Assembly: GCA_036023115.1 (NCBI GenBank)
Contig: JAYKKT010000087.1
Span: forward strand, 10,138,501 to 10,202,500
DNA length: 64,000 nt
DNA from: Brasenia schreberi
Taxonomy: Eukaryota; Streptophyta; Magnoliopsida; Nymphaeales; Cabombaceae
Reading direction: 5' to 3'
This document shows, piece after piece, positions 1 to 10,916 of this stretch (positions within the stretch are counted from its first letter, which is position 1; each line of letters starts with the position of its first letter). Under the pieces are notes generated by a model. That model worked only from the letters and a program-made list of their open reading frames with translations. It ran no database searches and was not told the origin of the DNA. A program made the position numbers and the translations under genes.

Positions 1-1011
1 CTATAATATTTACCTTTTAATTTTAATGGTATCTTCTTATCACAAAGAATACCTGATGCTCCTCTCCATTTTAACCAACTAGCATTAATTCTATGTGTAA
101 CATCTCCATCAATCCTTCCATCACTTTGAAAAATTGACCCTAGGTATTTAAAACTTTCCTTTTGGGGAATGCAATGTGTGCCAATTTTAATTTCTATGTC
201 CTCTGAAGTAGCCAAATGATCAAACTTACATTCCATATATTCTGTCTTTGTTCTACTAAGTCGGAGGCCTTTGTTTTCTAATGTTTCTCTCCATAGTTCC
301 AATTTTCTATTAACTTTTTCCTTAGACTCCTCCACTAATACAATGTCATCTGCAAATAACATACACCAAGGTACTTCATCTTGAATATGTTTTGTTAACT
401 CATCCATCACCATTATAAATAAGTATGGACTTAAAGTTGATCCTTTATGTAACCCAATATTAACTTCAAAGAAGTCTGTCATTCCTTCATGAGTCCTCAC
501 ACATGTTTTTGCACCATCATACATGTCTCTTATAAGGTTAATATATGTCAATGGGATACCTCTTTTTTCCAAAGTTCTCCAAAGAACCTCCCTCGGTACC
601 CTATCATAAGCTTTTTCTAGATCAATAAATATCATGTGAAGGTCTTTCTTTTTTGCTCTAAAATGTTCCATAAGACGTCTCAAAAGGTGAATCACTTCAA
701 TAGTAGATCTACCTGGCATAAATCCAAATTGGTTCGATAATTCTTTCCCATAATTTCATAGTATGACTCATTAATTTGATACCTCGATAATTCGAATAAT
801 TTTGAATGTCTCTCTTGTTCTTATATACGGGTTTAAGTGTACTTGCTCTCCATTCCTCGGGCATCTTTTGGTCTTTCCATATTTCATTAAATAGTCTTGC
901 GAGCCAAGTGATTCCTATTTCTCCTAGTATTTTCCAAACTTCTATAGGAATATTATCTGGTCCTACCGATTTATCACTCTTCGTATGTTTAAGAGCCTCT
1001 TTGACTTCATT
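1..1011 (-). pseudogene. RTE reverse transcriptase, 5' portion, broken
   Basis: Continuation of the RTE polyprotein after the nonsense codon. In the minus frames one reads an [13 protein letters not shown] block (near 635-600), a THEGMTDFF region, [13 protein letters not shown] (near 450) and the RT active-site segment [14 protein letters not shown] (near 370-330), followed by the thumb-like [19 protein letters not shown]. The FADD box is intact here but reads FAND in copy 2. A frame break near 740 removes the residues between NQFG and the following motif. The 3' end and tail lie outside the window. Confidence 0.8.
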
Positions 1012-1014
1012 CTT

Positions 1015-2355
1015 TTAAATACGTCGGTAGAAATTGTGGTTTATATACTTTTCTGACTTGGCTAAATCTCCTAAACTAATACTAACATCTTTATTTTCAT
1101 TAAAAAGATTATAAAAATAGTTTTTCCATCTATTTCTTATATCATCATTTGCCACTAGAATTTTTTCATCCTCATCTTTTATGCATCTAACATAATTAAG
1201 ATCTTTAGTTTTCTTATCTCTAGCCCTAGCTATCCTAAAAATATCTCTTTCACCCTCTTTTGAGTTGAGTTTTTTATATAAGTCCTCCCAAATCTTAGCT
1301 TTTGCTTCACTAACGGCCTTTTTTGCTTCCTTCTTTGCTTTCTTATAAGCTTCTAAAGTTTCACTAGTTTTCTTAGCATAATATAATTTGTAACATGCCC
1401 TCTTTGCCTTGATTTTATTTTGTACTACTTCACTCCACCACCAAGCTTCTTTTTGTGCCGGTACACCTCCCTTAGATACCCCTAACACATCTTTCGCCAC
1501 TTTCCTAATATGTATAGCCATATTGTTCCACATATCACAGGGTGTGCCAACATAATTCCAAACATCTCCTTGAAGGACTTTCTGTTTAAATATATCTTCT
1601 TTCTCGCTTTTGAGGTTCCACCATTTAGTCCGAATAGCTCGATGCACTCTTTTCTTCTTTGTCCATTTTTTTATTTGTAAATCCATCACTAAAAGTCGAT
1701 GTTGGGTGGTTAAGCTTTCTCTTGGAATTACCTTACAATCTTTACAACATGCTCTATCTTTTTTTCTACAAATAAAGTAATCAATTTGTGTTTGTGATAA
1801 GCCACTCTTATAAGTAATTAAATGTTCATCTCGTTTTTTAAATATTGTATTGACTATAAAGAGATCAAATGACATAGCAAAATTTAAAATCTCCCTACCT
1901 TCCTCGTTTATATCCCCATAACCAAAGTTTCCATGAATCCCTTGATATCCTAATGCCTCTTTACCGACATGTCCATTTAAATCTCCTCCTAAACAAATCA
2001 TCTCCCTTTGTGGAATCTTTTGAAACACCTTATCTAACTCTTCCCAAAAAACTGTCTTTATACTATCTTCTAATCCTACTTGGGGTGCATATGCACAAAC
2101 TATATTCAAAACCTCTGCTCCTAACACTAATTTCAATGTCATGATTCGGTCACCATATCGTTGTATGTCTACTACACTCTCCTTTAAATCTTTATTTATG
2201 ATAATACCAACTCCGTTTCGGGCCTTTTCTTTACCTGAGTACCATAATTTAAAACCTGTATCCTCTATCTCCTTTGCTTTTTCTCCAACCCATTTTGTCT
2301 CTTGTAAACATAGAATATGAATCTTTCTCCGAATCATAGTATCTACCACCTCCAT
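1015..2355 (-). pseudogene. RTE endonuclease and linker domain, ends at a nonsense codon
   Basis: 446-residue open frame. The N-terminus carries the AP-endonuclease fold: [10 protein letters not shown] near residue 12, an Asn/Gly-rich GVGIIINK block near 49, CAYAPQVG near 88, GGDLNGHVG near 122 and a TQIDYFICR block near 188, which are the family's metal-binding and catalytic segments. A basic Lys/Ala-rich linker follows (residues 300-360) and leads towards the RT. Endonuclease and RT should be one polyprotein. Here the frame stops at 1015-1017 where copy 2 at 28510 has a Gln codon, so a single C-to-T change separates them. The start chosen is the first Met of the endonuclease. Upstream sequence is leader-like. 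Confidence 0.85.
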
Positions 2356-3500
2356 TAGCTTACCCGATAATGTTCCGATATTCCAAGAACCAATACGAAT
2401 CTTATTATCTAGGACTAGCTTCCTTACCCCCCGTATCCGTCCAAAATCAAAATGCGAAGACCCTCTCTAAAAATTTTTCACTACATTCGGGCGGCAATGT
2501 AGCGGGACTAACTTCTTTACCCACACCCATCCATGATATGGGAACCCTCACTGCAATTGATTCACTACATTTGGGCGAAAATGTAGTGGCCCTTGCTTAC
2601 TTCTTACTGCATTCGGGCTCTGCAGCACGTCGCTAGGCGGGGACGCCCCAAAGCAATGCTCATAATTTTTGTAATCCATGTTGTAGAAATCCGATGAAGT
2701 TTTACGCTGGCTGTCGGAAGGCTAACACAACCCTCCTCCTTTATTCAGGCTTGGGACCGGCAATGCAAGGGTGATCCCTTACATGGTACGAGAAGAAAGT
2801 TTATCATATTTGTTAGTATAAACAAAATATTTACATCCAATCACACGAATTCTAGAGTAATTAGGAGAAAGTTGAAAGAGCTTTTCTAAAGGGTACATGT
2901 TTTGTAAAACTGAAGATATCATTGGGTTAATTAGGTAAATAGAAGTCATAATGACTTCGGCCCAAAAATTTTTAGGAACTCCACTACTAGACAATAACAA
3001 CCTTCTTGTGGTTTCCAAAATATGACGATGTTTACGTTCTGAAAAGTCATTTTGTTGATGAGTCTTAGTATAAAAAGTTTGATGCACAATCCCAAATTTG
3101 TCAAGATGGTTTTTAAATTCTTTGAACATAAACTCTCCTTCCGGATCGGATCTAAAAATCTTAACTTCTGACTTATCCTTTAAAAGATATACCCACGCAT
3201 ATCTAGTGAAATCATTTATAAAAATGACATAGTAGGAGATCCCTCCTTTAGATAAAATAGGTATCGATCCCCATACATCCGAGTGAATAATCTCAAATGG
3301 TTTTGTTTGGAAAAGGTAGATGTTGCATTTTGTGAAGTACACAATCTTTGCAACAAAAGTTTTCAATATTATTTATTCAAAGAGGACATTGATACAATTT
3401 TTGAATATTAAGATGTCTTAATCTTTTATGTCATAGAAGAGCATCACTAGTCAAAACATTAGCATATCCTATGCTACGTAAGTACTCCATAATCTAAAGT

Positions 3501-4132
3501 TAAGTCACATAGACACTTCTAAGGGATGGAGTGTCGACCTCGACACTGGTGAGACCGACACCATGTCAGTGCGGCATGCAAAAAAAAAATTGTAACTTAC
3601 GGTTCTGCCTTCTATGGTGTGTTTATCCTGTAGAACCCGATCAAAGAGGGAGGAATCCATGAACACGATGAAACCGAAGACTCTTAGTCGACTCATGACC
3701 TTATCTCCCATGATGACCACTTACTTACCTCACCATAGTTTCCAAAATGCTCCTTTAGCTTATCTTCCATCATCTCCCATGAAACTCCACCAATGAACAT
3801 AGAAAAATATCTCAATGCAGACCTTCTTCACTTCCTTTTCTGTGGATATTTCATGCTTCAAAATCTGGTATCGATTTTGAAGTTCGGGTCTTTTTGGATA
3901 AATGGGTCCGAATAGTGAATATTGATTTGTGTATTATGATGAAATTAGTAGTTGTTTACCATTTATGTATTTTGTTTTAATATAAAGTTGTGTACTTGGT
4001 ATTGTCATGTACTTATGTTAATTGATGTCTCACTTATTGCAGCTTGAATATTATATTATATACTCTAGTTGTGTCGCTGCACCCAAAATTTTTGAAATTT
4101 GTCGGATCCGCACCCGCACCCGTGTGATATAT
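3501..4132. mobile_element. Small TIR element, copy 1, carrying a captured RRM exon
   Basis: Interrupts copia C between its EGIY codons and the pre-integrase segment. It begins with TAAGTCACAT and ends with a CCCGTGTGATAT stretch. Both flanks of the sequence, including CGACCTCGACA near 3536 and the CACCCAAAATTTTTGAAAT block near 4080, recur at 18763-19366. Compared with that copy, this one has about 290 extra bases (3601-3893) in its interior, containing RRM coding sequence. Superfamily not determined. The TIRs are clearer in copy 2. No transposase is present, so it is non-autonomous. Confidence 0.65.
3601..3812 (-). pseudogene. Captured RNA-binding protein (hnRNP-type RRM) fragment
   Basis: Minus frames read FIGGVSWEMMEDKLKEHFG then, after a one-base frame change, VVIMGDKVM followed by FGFIVFMD and DRVLQDKHTIEGRTV. 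This is the order of RNP2, RNP1 and the C-terminal strand of the first RRM of plant hnRNP-like proteins (family usually reads KLFVGGISWET ... GRPRGFGFV ... DRVLQEKHTIDGR). Changes at RNP1 (MSRLRVFGFI) and the frameshift show that it is not functional. The coding match ends at 3601, exactly where a GTAAGT donor-like sequence of the carrier element begins. It lies wholly inside the insert that copy 2 lacks, so it was acquired by this element copy. Confidence 0.8.
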
Positions 4133-5238
4133 ATGCCCTCCCTATGGCCACGACCAATCACCTTCTTCGAGAAGTGATCCTGTAAAATACATCTCATAGA
4201 TGAAAAAGTTATAACACAATTTTTATCCGAAATTTGGGATATGAAAAGTAAGTTCAAATTTAGTTTTAGAACAACACTAATTTTGGAAACTTCAAAATTT
4301 TTGTTTTCCAAGTTACCAATTTTAACATTTAATTGTGTTTCATCCAACTATAAGCACATGACAAGGGTTTTTGAACATATGATTTTAAAATATTTTTATT
4401 ACAAGTCATATGAAATGAGGCACCGGAATCAAGAATCCAAGAAACCATACCGTAACTTGGTTAGTCAAAGAAGAACAAACCGCACCTATTGTTGCTTTGT
4501 CTTTCATTTGAGTTTGAAGTCTTTTTATCTTTTCTTCGAGTGCGATGATAGAGGATGAGGCTTGTTCTTCTACTAATGCCACCTTTCTTTTCAACTTTGG
4601 TTAATTTGGCCTTATATGTTCGGTCTCTCTACAATGGTAACAAATAATGTATTTTCTTCCTTCTTCACTTTTGAAATGAGGTCGGTAAGCCTTCATATTT
4701 ACTCCGGGTTTTGATGCGGCCAATGCGGTGTCTCTTTGAAGTCTTACTTCATTTATTCTTGTTCCCGCCATTTGAAGATCGGTAAGAATCTCTTCTTTTA
4801 TATGGAAAGGTTTTTATTAATGAGAGATGAACTTACCTTTTAAAATTATTCTCGGAAACTTCTTAGAAATTGGTATACGAAATCCTCATTATCTTCACAT
4901 TGTCTCTCAATAAGACATTGTGTACATTTCTTTTTGTATCTATATAATTGGTTCCAAACATAAAAATATTTCCCAAAAAATTCATTTACCCCTTTAACTC
5001 TTTGTCTAAGTGAGACCAATTTGTCTCTTAATGCCATCTTATGTGCCACATCGCTTTGAACATCAGATTTTTTTAAATATTCCCATGCTTCTTTAGCGTT
5101 GGTAAAATCGGTCAAAGTGTCCCTAGTATGCTCATTTACATTATTCATGAGCACCCATAGGATTGTTCTATGACCTCTGTCATTCTCTTTTAAATATTTC
5201 TCTTTTTCTCAAGTGTGGCATTGATAGAGGGTTCTACC

Positions 5239-5535
5239 TGTTGAGAATATATGTATCTGCTGTTTTAAGTGTTATTTCAGTAATTTCTAATAGTTGGGTA
5301 TTATTGAAATTGCCCGGAGTACTAAGGGCATTTTGGTAATTTTCCGTTTATAACTCATTATATAAGGGCTAAAAGTTTGTATTAGGGTTAGGAGTCTTAT
5401 TAATAGAGAGAAAAAAAAGAGAGGGGGGCGGCTCCCATTGGAGGGCCTGCTCCCTCCTTCAAATCTCCATTGTTTACATTTTCATTAATATTTTTTATTA
5501 TTTATTATCCGTTGCGTTTCTCATTAATTTCAACA
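5239..5535 (+). repeat. 5' LTR of gene-carrying element A
   Basis: 297 bases starting TGTTGAGAAT and ending AATTTCAACA, so it has the inverted TG...CA ends of an LTR (TGTTGA/TCAACA). A tRNA-Met primer site follows at once. It contains a TATATAAGGG promoter-like box near 5362 and a GGGGGCGGCTCCCATTGGAG block near 5424. The GCATTTTGGTAATTTTC segment and the CATTGGAG block are also found in the LTRs of element B, so the two are related but diverged families. A matching 3' LTR was not found. Confidence 0.8.
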
Positions 5536-5547
5536 TGATATCAGAGC
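5536..5547 (+). other. Primer-binding site of element A
   Basis: TGATATCAGAGC directly follows the LTR end. The usual plant copia site complementary to initiator tRNA-Met is TGGTATCAGAGC, so one base differs. Its position sets the LTR boundary and the plus orientation of element A. Confidence 0.8.
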
Positions 5548-5855
5548 ATAATAATGGCGATCGTGGTGATATTTCGGGTAGAATGCTTGGGAGATTATCT
5601 CTGCATGTCGTCCTTGACTGCACCTTGCAGAATCGGTAGTTACAAAATCGCGTGGTAGAAGTGTGGCGCAGTTTGTTTATTGACGTTGCAGCAGATTTTC
5701 TTGATGAACAGAAAATCAGTTTGAGTATTGAATAGAAAATCAGATTCTCCGGGCGAGTTAGTCTGTCATAAATATCAGGCTGTTTTGCCAGCTCCTTCAA
5801 TCCACTCCATCGTTTGATGAAGTAGTAGTATTATTTCCCTCAACGCTGATGTTAT

Positions 5856-6168
5856 CTACAGTTTGCATCCTTGATTTATCTGTTTTCTTCAAGTGAAGGC
5901 AGTCGATGTATGTCTTGAAAAGAGACTTTACAACTCACTGTGTTGGTCCTACTCGAACAGTCGTAGCTCTATATACTCCAGTTATTTCAACTCTATCACC
6001 AGGTTTTGATGCATCTACGAGTTTTTCATGCATCAACAAGCTGAAGGTCTGGGGTGTTTCCCCTTGTGGAATAGCATCTAGCGTTTCCTGTAGTCTCACG
6101 ATTTGCTTATCTGCAAACCTGCATTTGTTGTGAACAAGCATCATTGAGTTCATGGCAAGGCAGACACA
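5856..6168 (-). pseudogene. MCM4: Captured MCM4 fragment (antisense inside element A)
   Basis: Minus frame reads MNSMMLVHNKCRFADKQ, then VRLQETLDAIPQGETPQT, SLLMHEKLVDASKPGDRVE and VYRATTVRVGPTQ, a stop, and then KSLFKTYIDCLHLKKTDKS. This is the N-terminal OB-fold part of the replicative helicase subunit MCM4 (family: FADKQIVRLQETPDEIPEG ... GDRVEVTGIYRA ... FKTYIDCLH). About 100 of some 850 residues are present. The ATPase domain is absent and there is an internal stop after VGPTQ, so it is a fragment, not a gene. It is opposite in orientation to element A. MCM4 rather than another MCM is my assignment, based on the NSMxLVHN and YIDCLH segments. Confidence 0.8.
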
Positions 6169-7053
6169 AGATCACATCATGGTAGGTCCTTTCAGAAATT
6201 ACAAGACAATTTTTTTGTTGATCATATTAAGTGGATCGTTTGAGAAGCTGAGAGCCTATGGCAAGTATACCATTTTAAAAGGCATTTTTCATAGAAGGAC
6301 CTTAGATTGGAATGTGCAGCCTTATAATATTTGATGGTTGTCAATGTGAAAGATATGTTGAAAACTGCTTCTAATGTGTGCTTTTTTGGTAGCATGAGAC
6401 TAGGACAATTAAAAAAGTTTAAGCAGATGATATAATAAAATATGACGGAGACACAATTGCTTTAGAGTTTCTATGGAGTGTTGAAGTTCTTGTCAGTTGC
6501 AGCCTCTGCTTCAAATGATTTTGCCCATAATCTTCTGATACTGCCTGTGGAGATCTTTAGGCATTATAACAGGGAAAGTGTATCCATGAATACAACTTGA
6601 GAAATAGAATTGGCCCCTGTTCACGATGAGGTCTTGCAAAATCGCCTGATAAGTTGAAAAAGAAAGTTCTCAAGGAAGAAGAAGAAGATAAAAAAGGAAG
6701 TTGTTGGCTACCAAAAGTAACTATGGTGGCTAACTCATTCTTTCCAGATTTTTTAAAGGTTCCACAGAAACTTGAAAAGAAATATTTGATTTGTTGGAGA
6801 AAAGGTAATTTCATTTCTTTTGAATTTCAAGTGTTGGAAATGGAAGTTACAGATTAGGTTTCCTGATTTTGGGGAAAACAAACTAGAAAGGTAGATATGA
6901 AAAGTAAATTTTCTGATTTTGTGAGAAGGAAACTAGTAAGTTTTATCCCCACATTTTTGGAAAAGAAAAATGGTAACTGCTATCCATTATCTGCATAAAT
7001 AAAGTTACTGCAGATAAAGGAAGTACAGTGTTCTGCCAGCACAGCATAAGGTG

Positions 7054-7850
7054 ACGATGCAAGATGGTACTGTAGATATTAAAGGAGAACCTCCTCTCAG
7101 GAGTAAAAGTGGAAACTGGAAAACTTGCCCCTTCATATTAGGAAATGAATGCTGCGAAAGATTGGCATACTACGGAATGAGTACAAACCTGGTGAACTAT
7201 TTGATTGATCGTCTCAACCAGGGAAGTGCTCAAGCTGCAAATAATGTTACAAATTGGTCAGGGACGTGCAAAATTGCTCCATTATTAGGTGCCTTTCTTG
7301 CTGATGCCTACTTGGGAAGATTGGTTATTGCTATTTCTTCCATATATGTTTTGGGAATGACCCTGTTGACTTTATCTGCATAAGTTAATGGACTTAAACC
7401 ATCATGCCATGGTGATAAATGTCATGCAACTAGCGGGAACATTGCCATTTTCTTTGTGGCTCTTTATATAATTGCTTTTGGGACTGGTGGAATTAAACCA
7501 TGTGTGTCATCATTTAGAGCAGATCAGTTTGATGAAACCGATGAAGAAGAAAAGAAAAGGAAGAGTTCTTTCTTCAATTGGTTCTACTTTTCCATTAATG
7601 TGGGTGCCCTAGTTGCCTCCTCAGTTCTGGTCTACATCCAGGAACATGTAGGCTGAGGCTGGGGATTTGGGATCCCAGCAGTTATGATGGCACTTGCAAT
7701 TGTATTTTTTCTTCTCCGGCTCAAAGTTGTATCGAAATCAAAAGCCTGGAGGTAGTCCTTTGACACTGATTGGGCAGGTTTTAATTGCATCGGTTAGGAA
7801 GTGCAATGTGGAAGTACCTGCAGACAAGTCTCTACTGAATGAAACTGAAG
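7054..7850 (+). pseudogene. Captured NPF8/PTR2-type peptide transporter fragment
   Basis: Frames read MQDGTVDIKGEPPL, GNWKTCPFILGNECCERLAY, NVTNWSGTCKIAPLLGAFLA, DAYLGR, then after a stop at 7381 [36 protein letters not shown], a second stop at 7654, GFGIPAVMMALAIVFFLLRL, and in a shifted frame GGSPLTLIGQVLIASVRK and VEVPADKSLLNET. This is the N-terminal half (TM1-TM6 and the start of the central loop) of an NPF (NRT1/PTR) family proton-coupled transporter, closest in my recollection to PTR2-type NPF8 members. It reads through without an obvious intron, which suggests capture from a spliced transcript (inference). Two stops and one frameshift make it non-functional. Confidence 0.88.
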
Positions 7851-7854
7851 CTTA

Positions 7855-8200
7855 GTGGACTGAAACCTCCTCAGCCAAGGAACGTGTGCTCTTTCAACAA
7901 GATTCTTGTTATTTCATCAGCTATTTGGATACGCTTTTGAGCGATTGCGATGATGGCGCAAGACACGCAGATTTTTCTGTTGCCGTTTGTGAGGGCCTCT
8001 GGTTATCTGGTTGCATCCGTACCAGGAATCCATGAGTCTAAATTCCCATATCTTTTGGAGCATATACACTATTTGACGGGAGCACAATATGTACATGAGA
8101 CTGCTACCAGAAATTTAAATGTTGTTGGCTCTGTGCTAGCCTCAGTAGTAGGTCTGAACCATCATTTTCAGATGAAGGTTGCTTAAAAAGTATTGCAGAA
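7855..8200 (+). other. Unassigned coding-like stretch in element A
   Basis: After the transporter match ends, one frame reads SSAKERVLFQQDSCYFISYL and continues with DCDDGARHADFSVAVCEG before stops. A different frame is open from 7950 to 8186 (78 codons). The composition is like coding DNA and unlike the purine-rich tail that follows, so this may be another captured exon set. I do not recognise the protein. Confidence 0.25.
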
Positions 8201-8714
8201 ATTTACAGCGGTTAAGAAAACAGTATGAAGAAAGCAAGAAAGAGAAGGCAACCTTGTAGGGGCATTAATGCCCAATATGCCAATTTTTGAAAGTTTACAG
8301 AAAAGAGATAGATGCTGAAGATGGTAGTCATGAAGACTGTAAAAATGTTTTATTTGTAGCTATTGAAGTTACAGAAATTTGCAGATATGAAAGCTGTTGA
8401 AAAAGAGAGCCATGAAGGCTAAATTGAAGAGTTATTGCAACCATGAAGTTGCTGAAAATGAAAAAACAGGAAGGCTAAGTGTTGCAGCAAAGAAGATTGC
8501 TTGGAAAATTGACAGCTGGGGGGTTGAAAAAATTCAGAAAAATGCGAAAATATGAAGTCATACGTAGTAAGTGTCTTCTTATTTGGTCAAACTACAGAAT
8601 TAGAAATAGAAGAGAAAGATAGAATGCAAGAAAATTAGTCTTTTCACTACATATGCATGACAAATCAAATTATAGAAGAAGCTAGAGAAATTAATTGGTC
8701 TGAAATGTGGCAGT

Positions 8715-9032
8715 TGTTGAAATTTAGAGTAGCATCATAGAAGATTAAAAACAAGAAATATGATTAATATTAAGGAGGAAACATAAGAGATTGAAGGAAG
8801 GGAGTGGACCTCCAATGGAGGCCGCCCCCCGTCTTTCTCTCTCTTTCTTACATACAACCACACATCCTAATACAACTTACCAGCTCTTATATAAGGAGCT
8901 ATAAAACGAAATTTGACCAAAATACCCTTAGTATAGAAAATTACCAAAATGCCTTAGTATTTTGGGCAAGTACAATACAACCTAAAAACATCAGAAATTA
9001 TAAAACTAACACAAAGAACACTATCTTCAACA
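8715..9032 (-). repeat. 3' LTR of element B
   Basis: 318 bases. In element sense it begins TGTTGAAGATAG at 9032 and ends AAATTTCAACA at 8715. It has a TTATATAA box near 8890 and a GC-rich CGGCCTCCATTGGAGG block. It contains two segments absent from the 5' LTR (around 8820-8860 and 8935-8960), so the 5' copy has suffered deletions or the template was recombinant. Confidence 0.9.
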
Positions 9033-9050
9033 CCCCCCCTTAAGTTGGGA
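9033..9050 (-). other. Polypurine tract of element B
   Basis: Plus strand reads CCCCCCCTTAAGTTGGGA, i.e. TCCCAACTTAAGGGGGGG in element sense, immediately before the 3' LTR. This is the typical copia second-strand primer and fixes the orientation. Confidence 0.85.
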
Positions 9051-9967
9051 GTGAGATACTTCGAACTCCGAACTTGCCAAAAAATCTTCATATGCAACAT
9101 ACTTCATCTGTTTTCATCACTGATCTGATCTTCAGCAGCTTCTTTGGCTAAAATATCTTCAACTTAGCCTTCCTAGCTTATCATCACAAGCAGCATCTCT
9201 GGCTGCAACATCAACTCAGTCACCCTGGTTATATCAACATAAACTCAGCCTTTATGGTTGTAACAACAACTCAGTCATCCTGACTGTAATAACAACTCAA
9301 CTTTCGTGGCTGTAACAACATCATAAGTAGCTACTTTGGCTGCAACACACATTTTAGCAGTCCTTATTGCTGCAAACTTTGCAAGAATTTTTCCAGTTCC
9401 TTTAAACATTTCCTCAAACACTCGATATTCATCAATCATCTACTCACATGCTTTTCAACACAAGCTACTCTTTAACATGCTTCCCACTATATGCAGAATC
9501 ACTTGCATCACCAATCATACGATCTGGGACGAATCTGCCAACCTTGTCATTAAAGTCCTGCATCACCCTTTTTTGAATACAAATAGTTCATTAATGAGTG
9601 TGCAGCAATACGAATAGTCCAATAACTTTAGAGGCAATCTTCTTAATGTGCAATAAATGCCTTGCTATACATTACAACCTTAACTAATAAATGCAGCCAC
9701 CAAGATTTAAAAAACTCTCCTATACCAATGTACCACAGCCGCATGTATTAAGTGTGCATTCACCATCCATAAATGCAGTCCATATTTCAATAACTGCAAC
9801 AACATTTATTTCTAGTTCCATTTCTGATGCTAGGTTGTCATCCTCATCTTATCTGTCATCTACGTTTTCATCAACAACTTGTCTACTTTCAGACACACCA
9901 CGGCCTCTACTGTTGGAAGTTCTCAACTTTAAACAGTGTCTCAAATTTTCCATGAAGCCATTCTTCA

Positions 9968-10275
<308 letters not shown>

Positions 10276-10354
10276 ATCCTGATTTCGGAACTTGGAGCAC
10301 TGACAGAAGATCCATATGCAGCAGCCTTCTCTCTTGTTCGACATCTTAAAAAAA

Positions 10355-10585
10355 TCATTGCATTACTGCACACAACAACTCTTCATCCATTATGAGTTTT
10401 CCTGCAACATTAATTACTGTCATCGTGACCCAAACAATTAAAAAATCAGGTTGGAATTCTTCATTAATTAGGGCTGCCACATGCAGGCAGTTAAAGCAGC
10501 CCATAAACACTTTTGGCAGCTTCATATTAATTCTCTTCTTAGACGTTTTAGGTGGCTGCAATATTCTTTCAATAAATGTCATCAT
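10355..10585 (-). other. Unidentified 76-codon ORF in element B
   Basis: Reads NMKLPKVFMGCFNCLHVAAL, then INEEFQPDFLIVWVTMT and INVAGKLIMDEELLCAVMQ before a stop. It lies between the METTL and TSR2 segments in the same orientation and looks like coding sequence, so it may be a further captured exon. I do not recognise the source. Confidence 0.25.
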
Positions 10586-10796
10586 GACTCATCAGCACTC
10601 ATTCTTTAAATGCAGTCACCTTTCCAATAAGTACAGCAAATCATTCCTATAAATGCCTATAAAACACCTTTCCTAAGCTCCTTCTCGGTTTAATGACTTT
10701 CTTGGGAATTCAAATATGCAATAAATGTGCTGCCAAATTCAATAAATATAGCCAAATCCAATAAAGGCAGCCACCATAGTCTTCACAACATTAAAT

Positions 10797-10916
10797 TCTC
10801 TGGTTGACACGATTTCAAAGGAACAATTAATGAAGAATATAGTCGTTCCTGTGCAATCTCTGGTTGACACGATTTCAAAGGAACAATTAATGAAGAATAT
10901 AGTCGTTCCTGTGCAA
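10797..10916 (-). repeat. Perfect 60-bp tandem duplication
   Basis: Two identical 60-base units, 10797-10856 and 10857-10916. Because 60 is a multiple of three, the duplication keeps frame, and the ORF contains AQERLYSSLIVPLKSCQPE twice in a row. The absence of any mismatch implies a recent event, well after capture. Confidence 0.95.

Larger units (their letters stand above)
1..2792 (-). mobile_element. RTE-clade LINE, copy 1 (3' part cut by window edge)
   Basis: Non-LTR retrotransposon read on the minus strand. Its 5' end lies near 2792, where the sequence changes to copia DNA, and it runs off the left edge inside the reverse transcriptase. From 5' to 3' it has a leader of about 430 bases with short GC-rich blocks, an apurinic endonuclease ORF (2355-1015) and the reverse transcriptase (about 1011-1). 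The same leader, including the block around 2745-2780, recurs at 40970-41005, which identifies the family and the 5' end. The reading frame is broken by one nonsense codon at the endonuclease/RT junction and by a deletion of about 40 bases near 740, so this copy is dead. The family resembles plant elements that databases often label craniofacial development protein 2-like. Confidence 0.9.
2793..5238 (-). mobile_element. Degenerate Ty1-copia element C (integrase to gag)
   Basis: Minus-strand copia remnant read from 5238 downwards: gag (5154-4846, with ATNAKEAW-type NAKEAWEYLKK and an LVSLRQRVKG block), remains of a zinc-knuckle/protease stretch (4690-4400, badly frameshifted), the protease to pre-integrase segment (4347-4133, NLLFISQISDKNCVITF and KVIGRGHREGIY), then pre-integrase and integrase (3500-2793, with HSDVWG, HRHILETTRRLL and PKNFWAEVI). 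No RT or RNase H is left. An RTE copy abuts the 3' side and element A the 5' side, and a small TIR element interrupts it at 3501-4132. No LTR of its own is recognisable. It is the same family as the copy at 15900-18762. Confidence 0.85.
5239..8714 (+). mobile_element. Gene-carrying non-autonomous LTR retrotransposon A
   Basis: Starts with an LTR and primer site, then a 300-base leader, an antisense MCM4 fragment (5856-6168), an unassigned stretch (6170-7050), a sense NPF8/PTR2-type transporter fragment (7054-7850), an unassigned coding-like stretch (7855-8200) and a purine-rich tail with degenerate GAAGGCT/GCTGAAG motifs (8230-8700). The tail resembles the 3' part of element B read in its own sense. 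No gag, protease, integrase or RT is visible. Element B (flanked by gcagt/gcaat) appears to be inserted in this tail, and 12298-12368 may be the continuation of A. Its own PPT and 3' LTR are not recognised, so the right boundary is inferred. Confidence 0.6.

Noticed and set aside
806..1018. Open frame of 70 codons on the plus strand
   Set aside because: It lies antisense to the conserved RTE reverse transcriptase region and has no domain.
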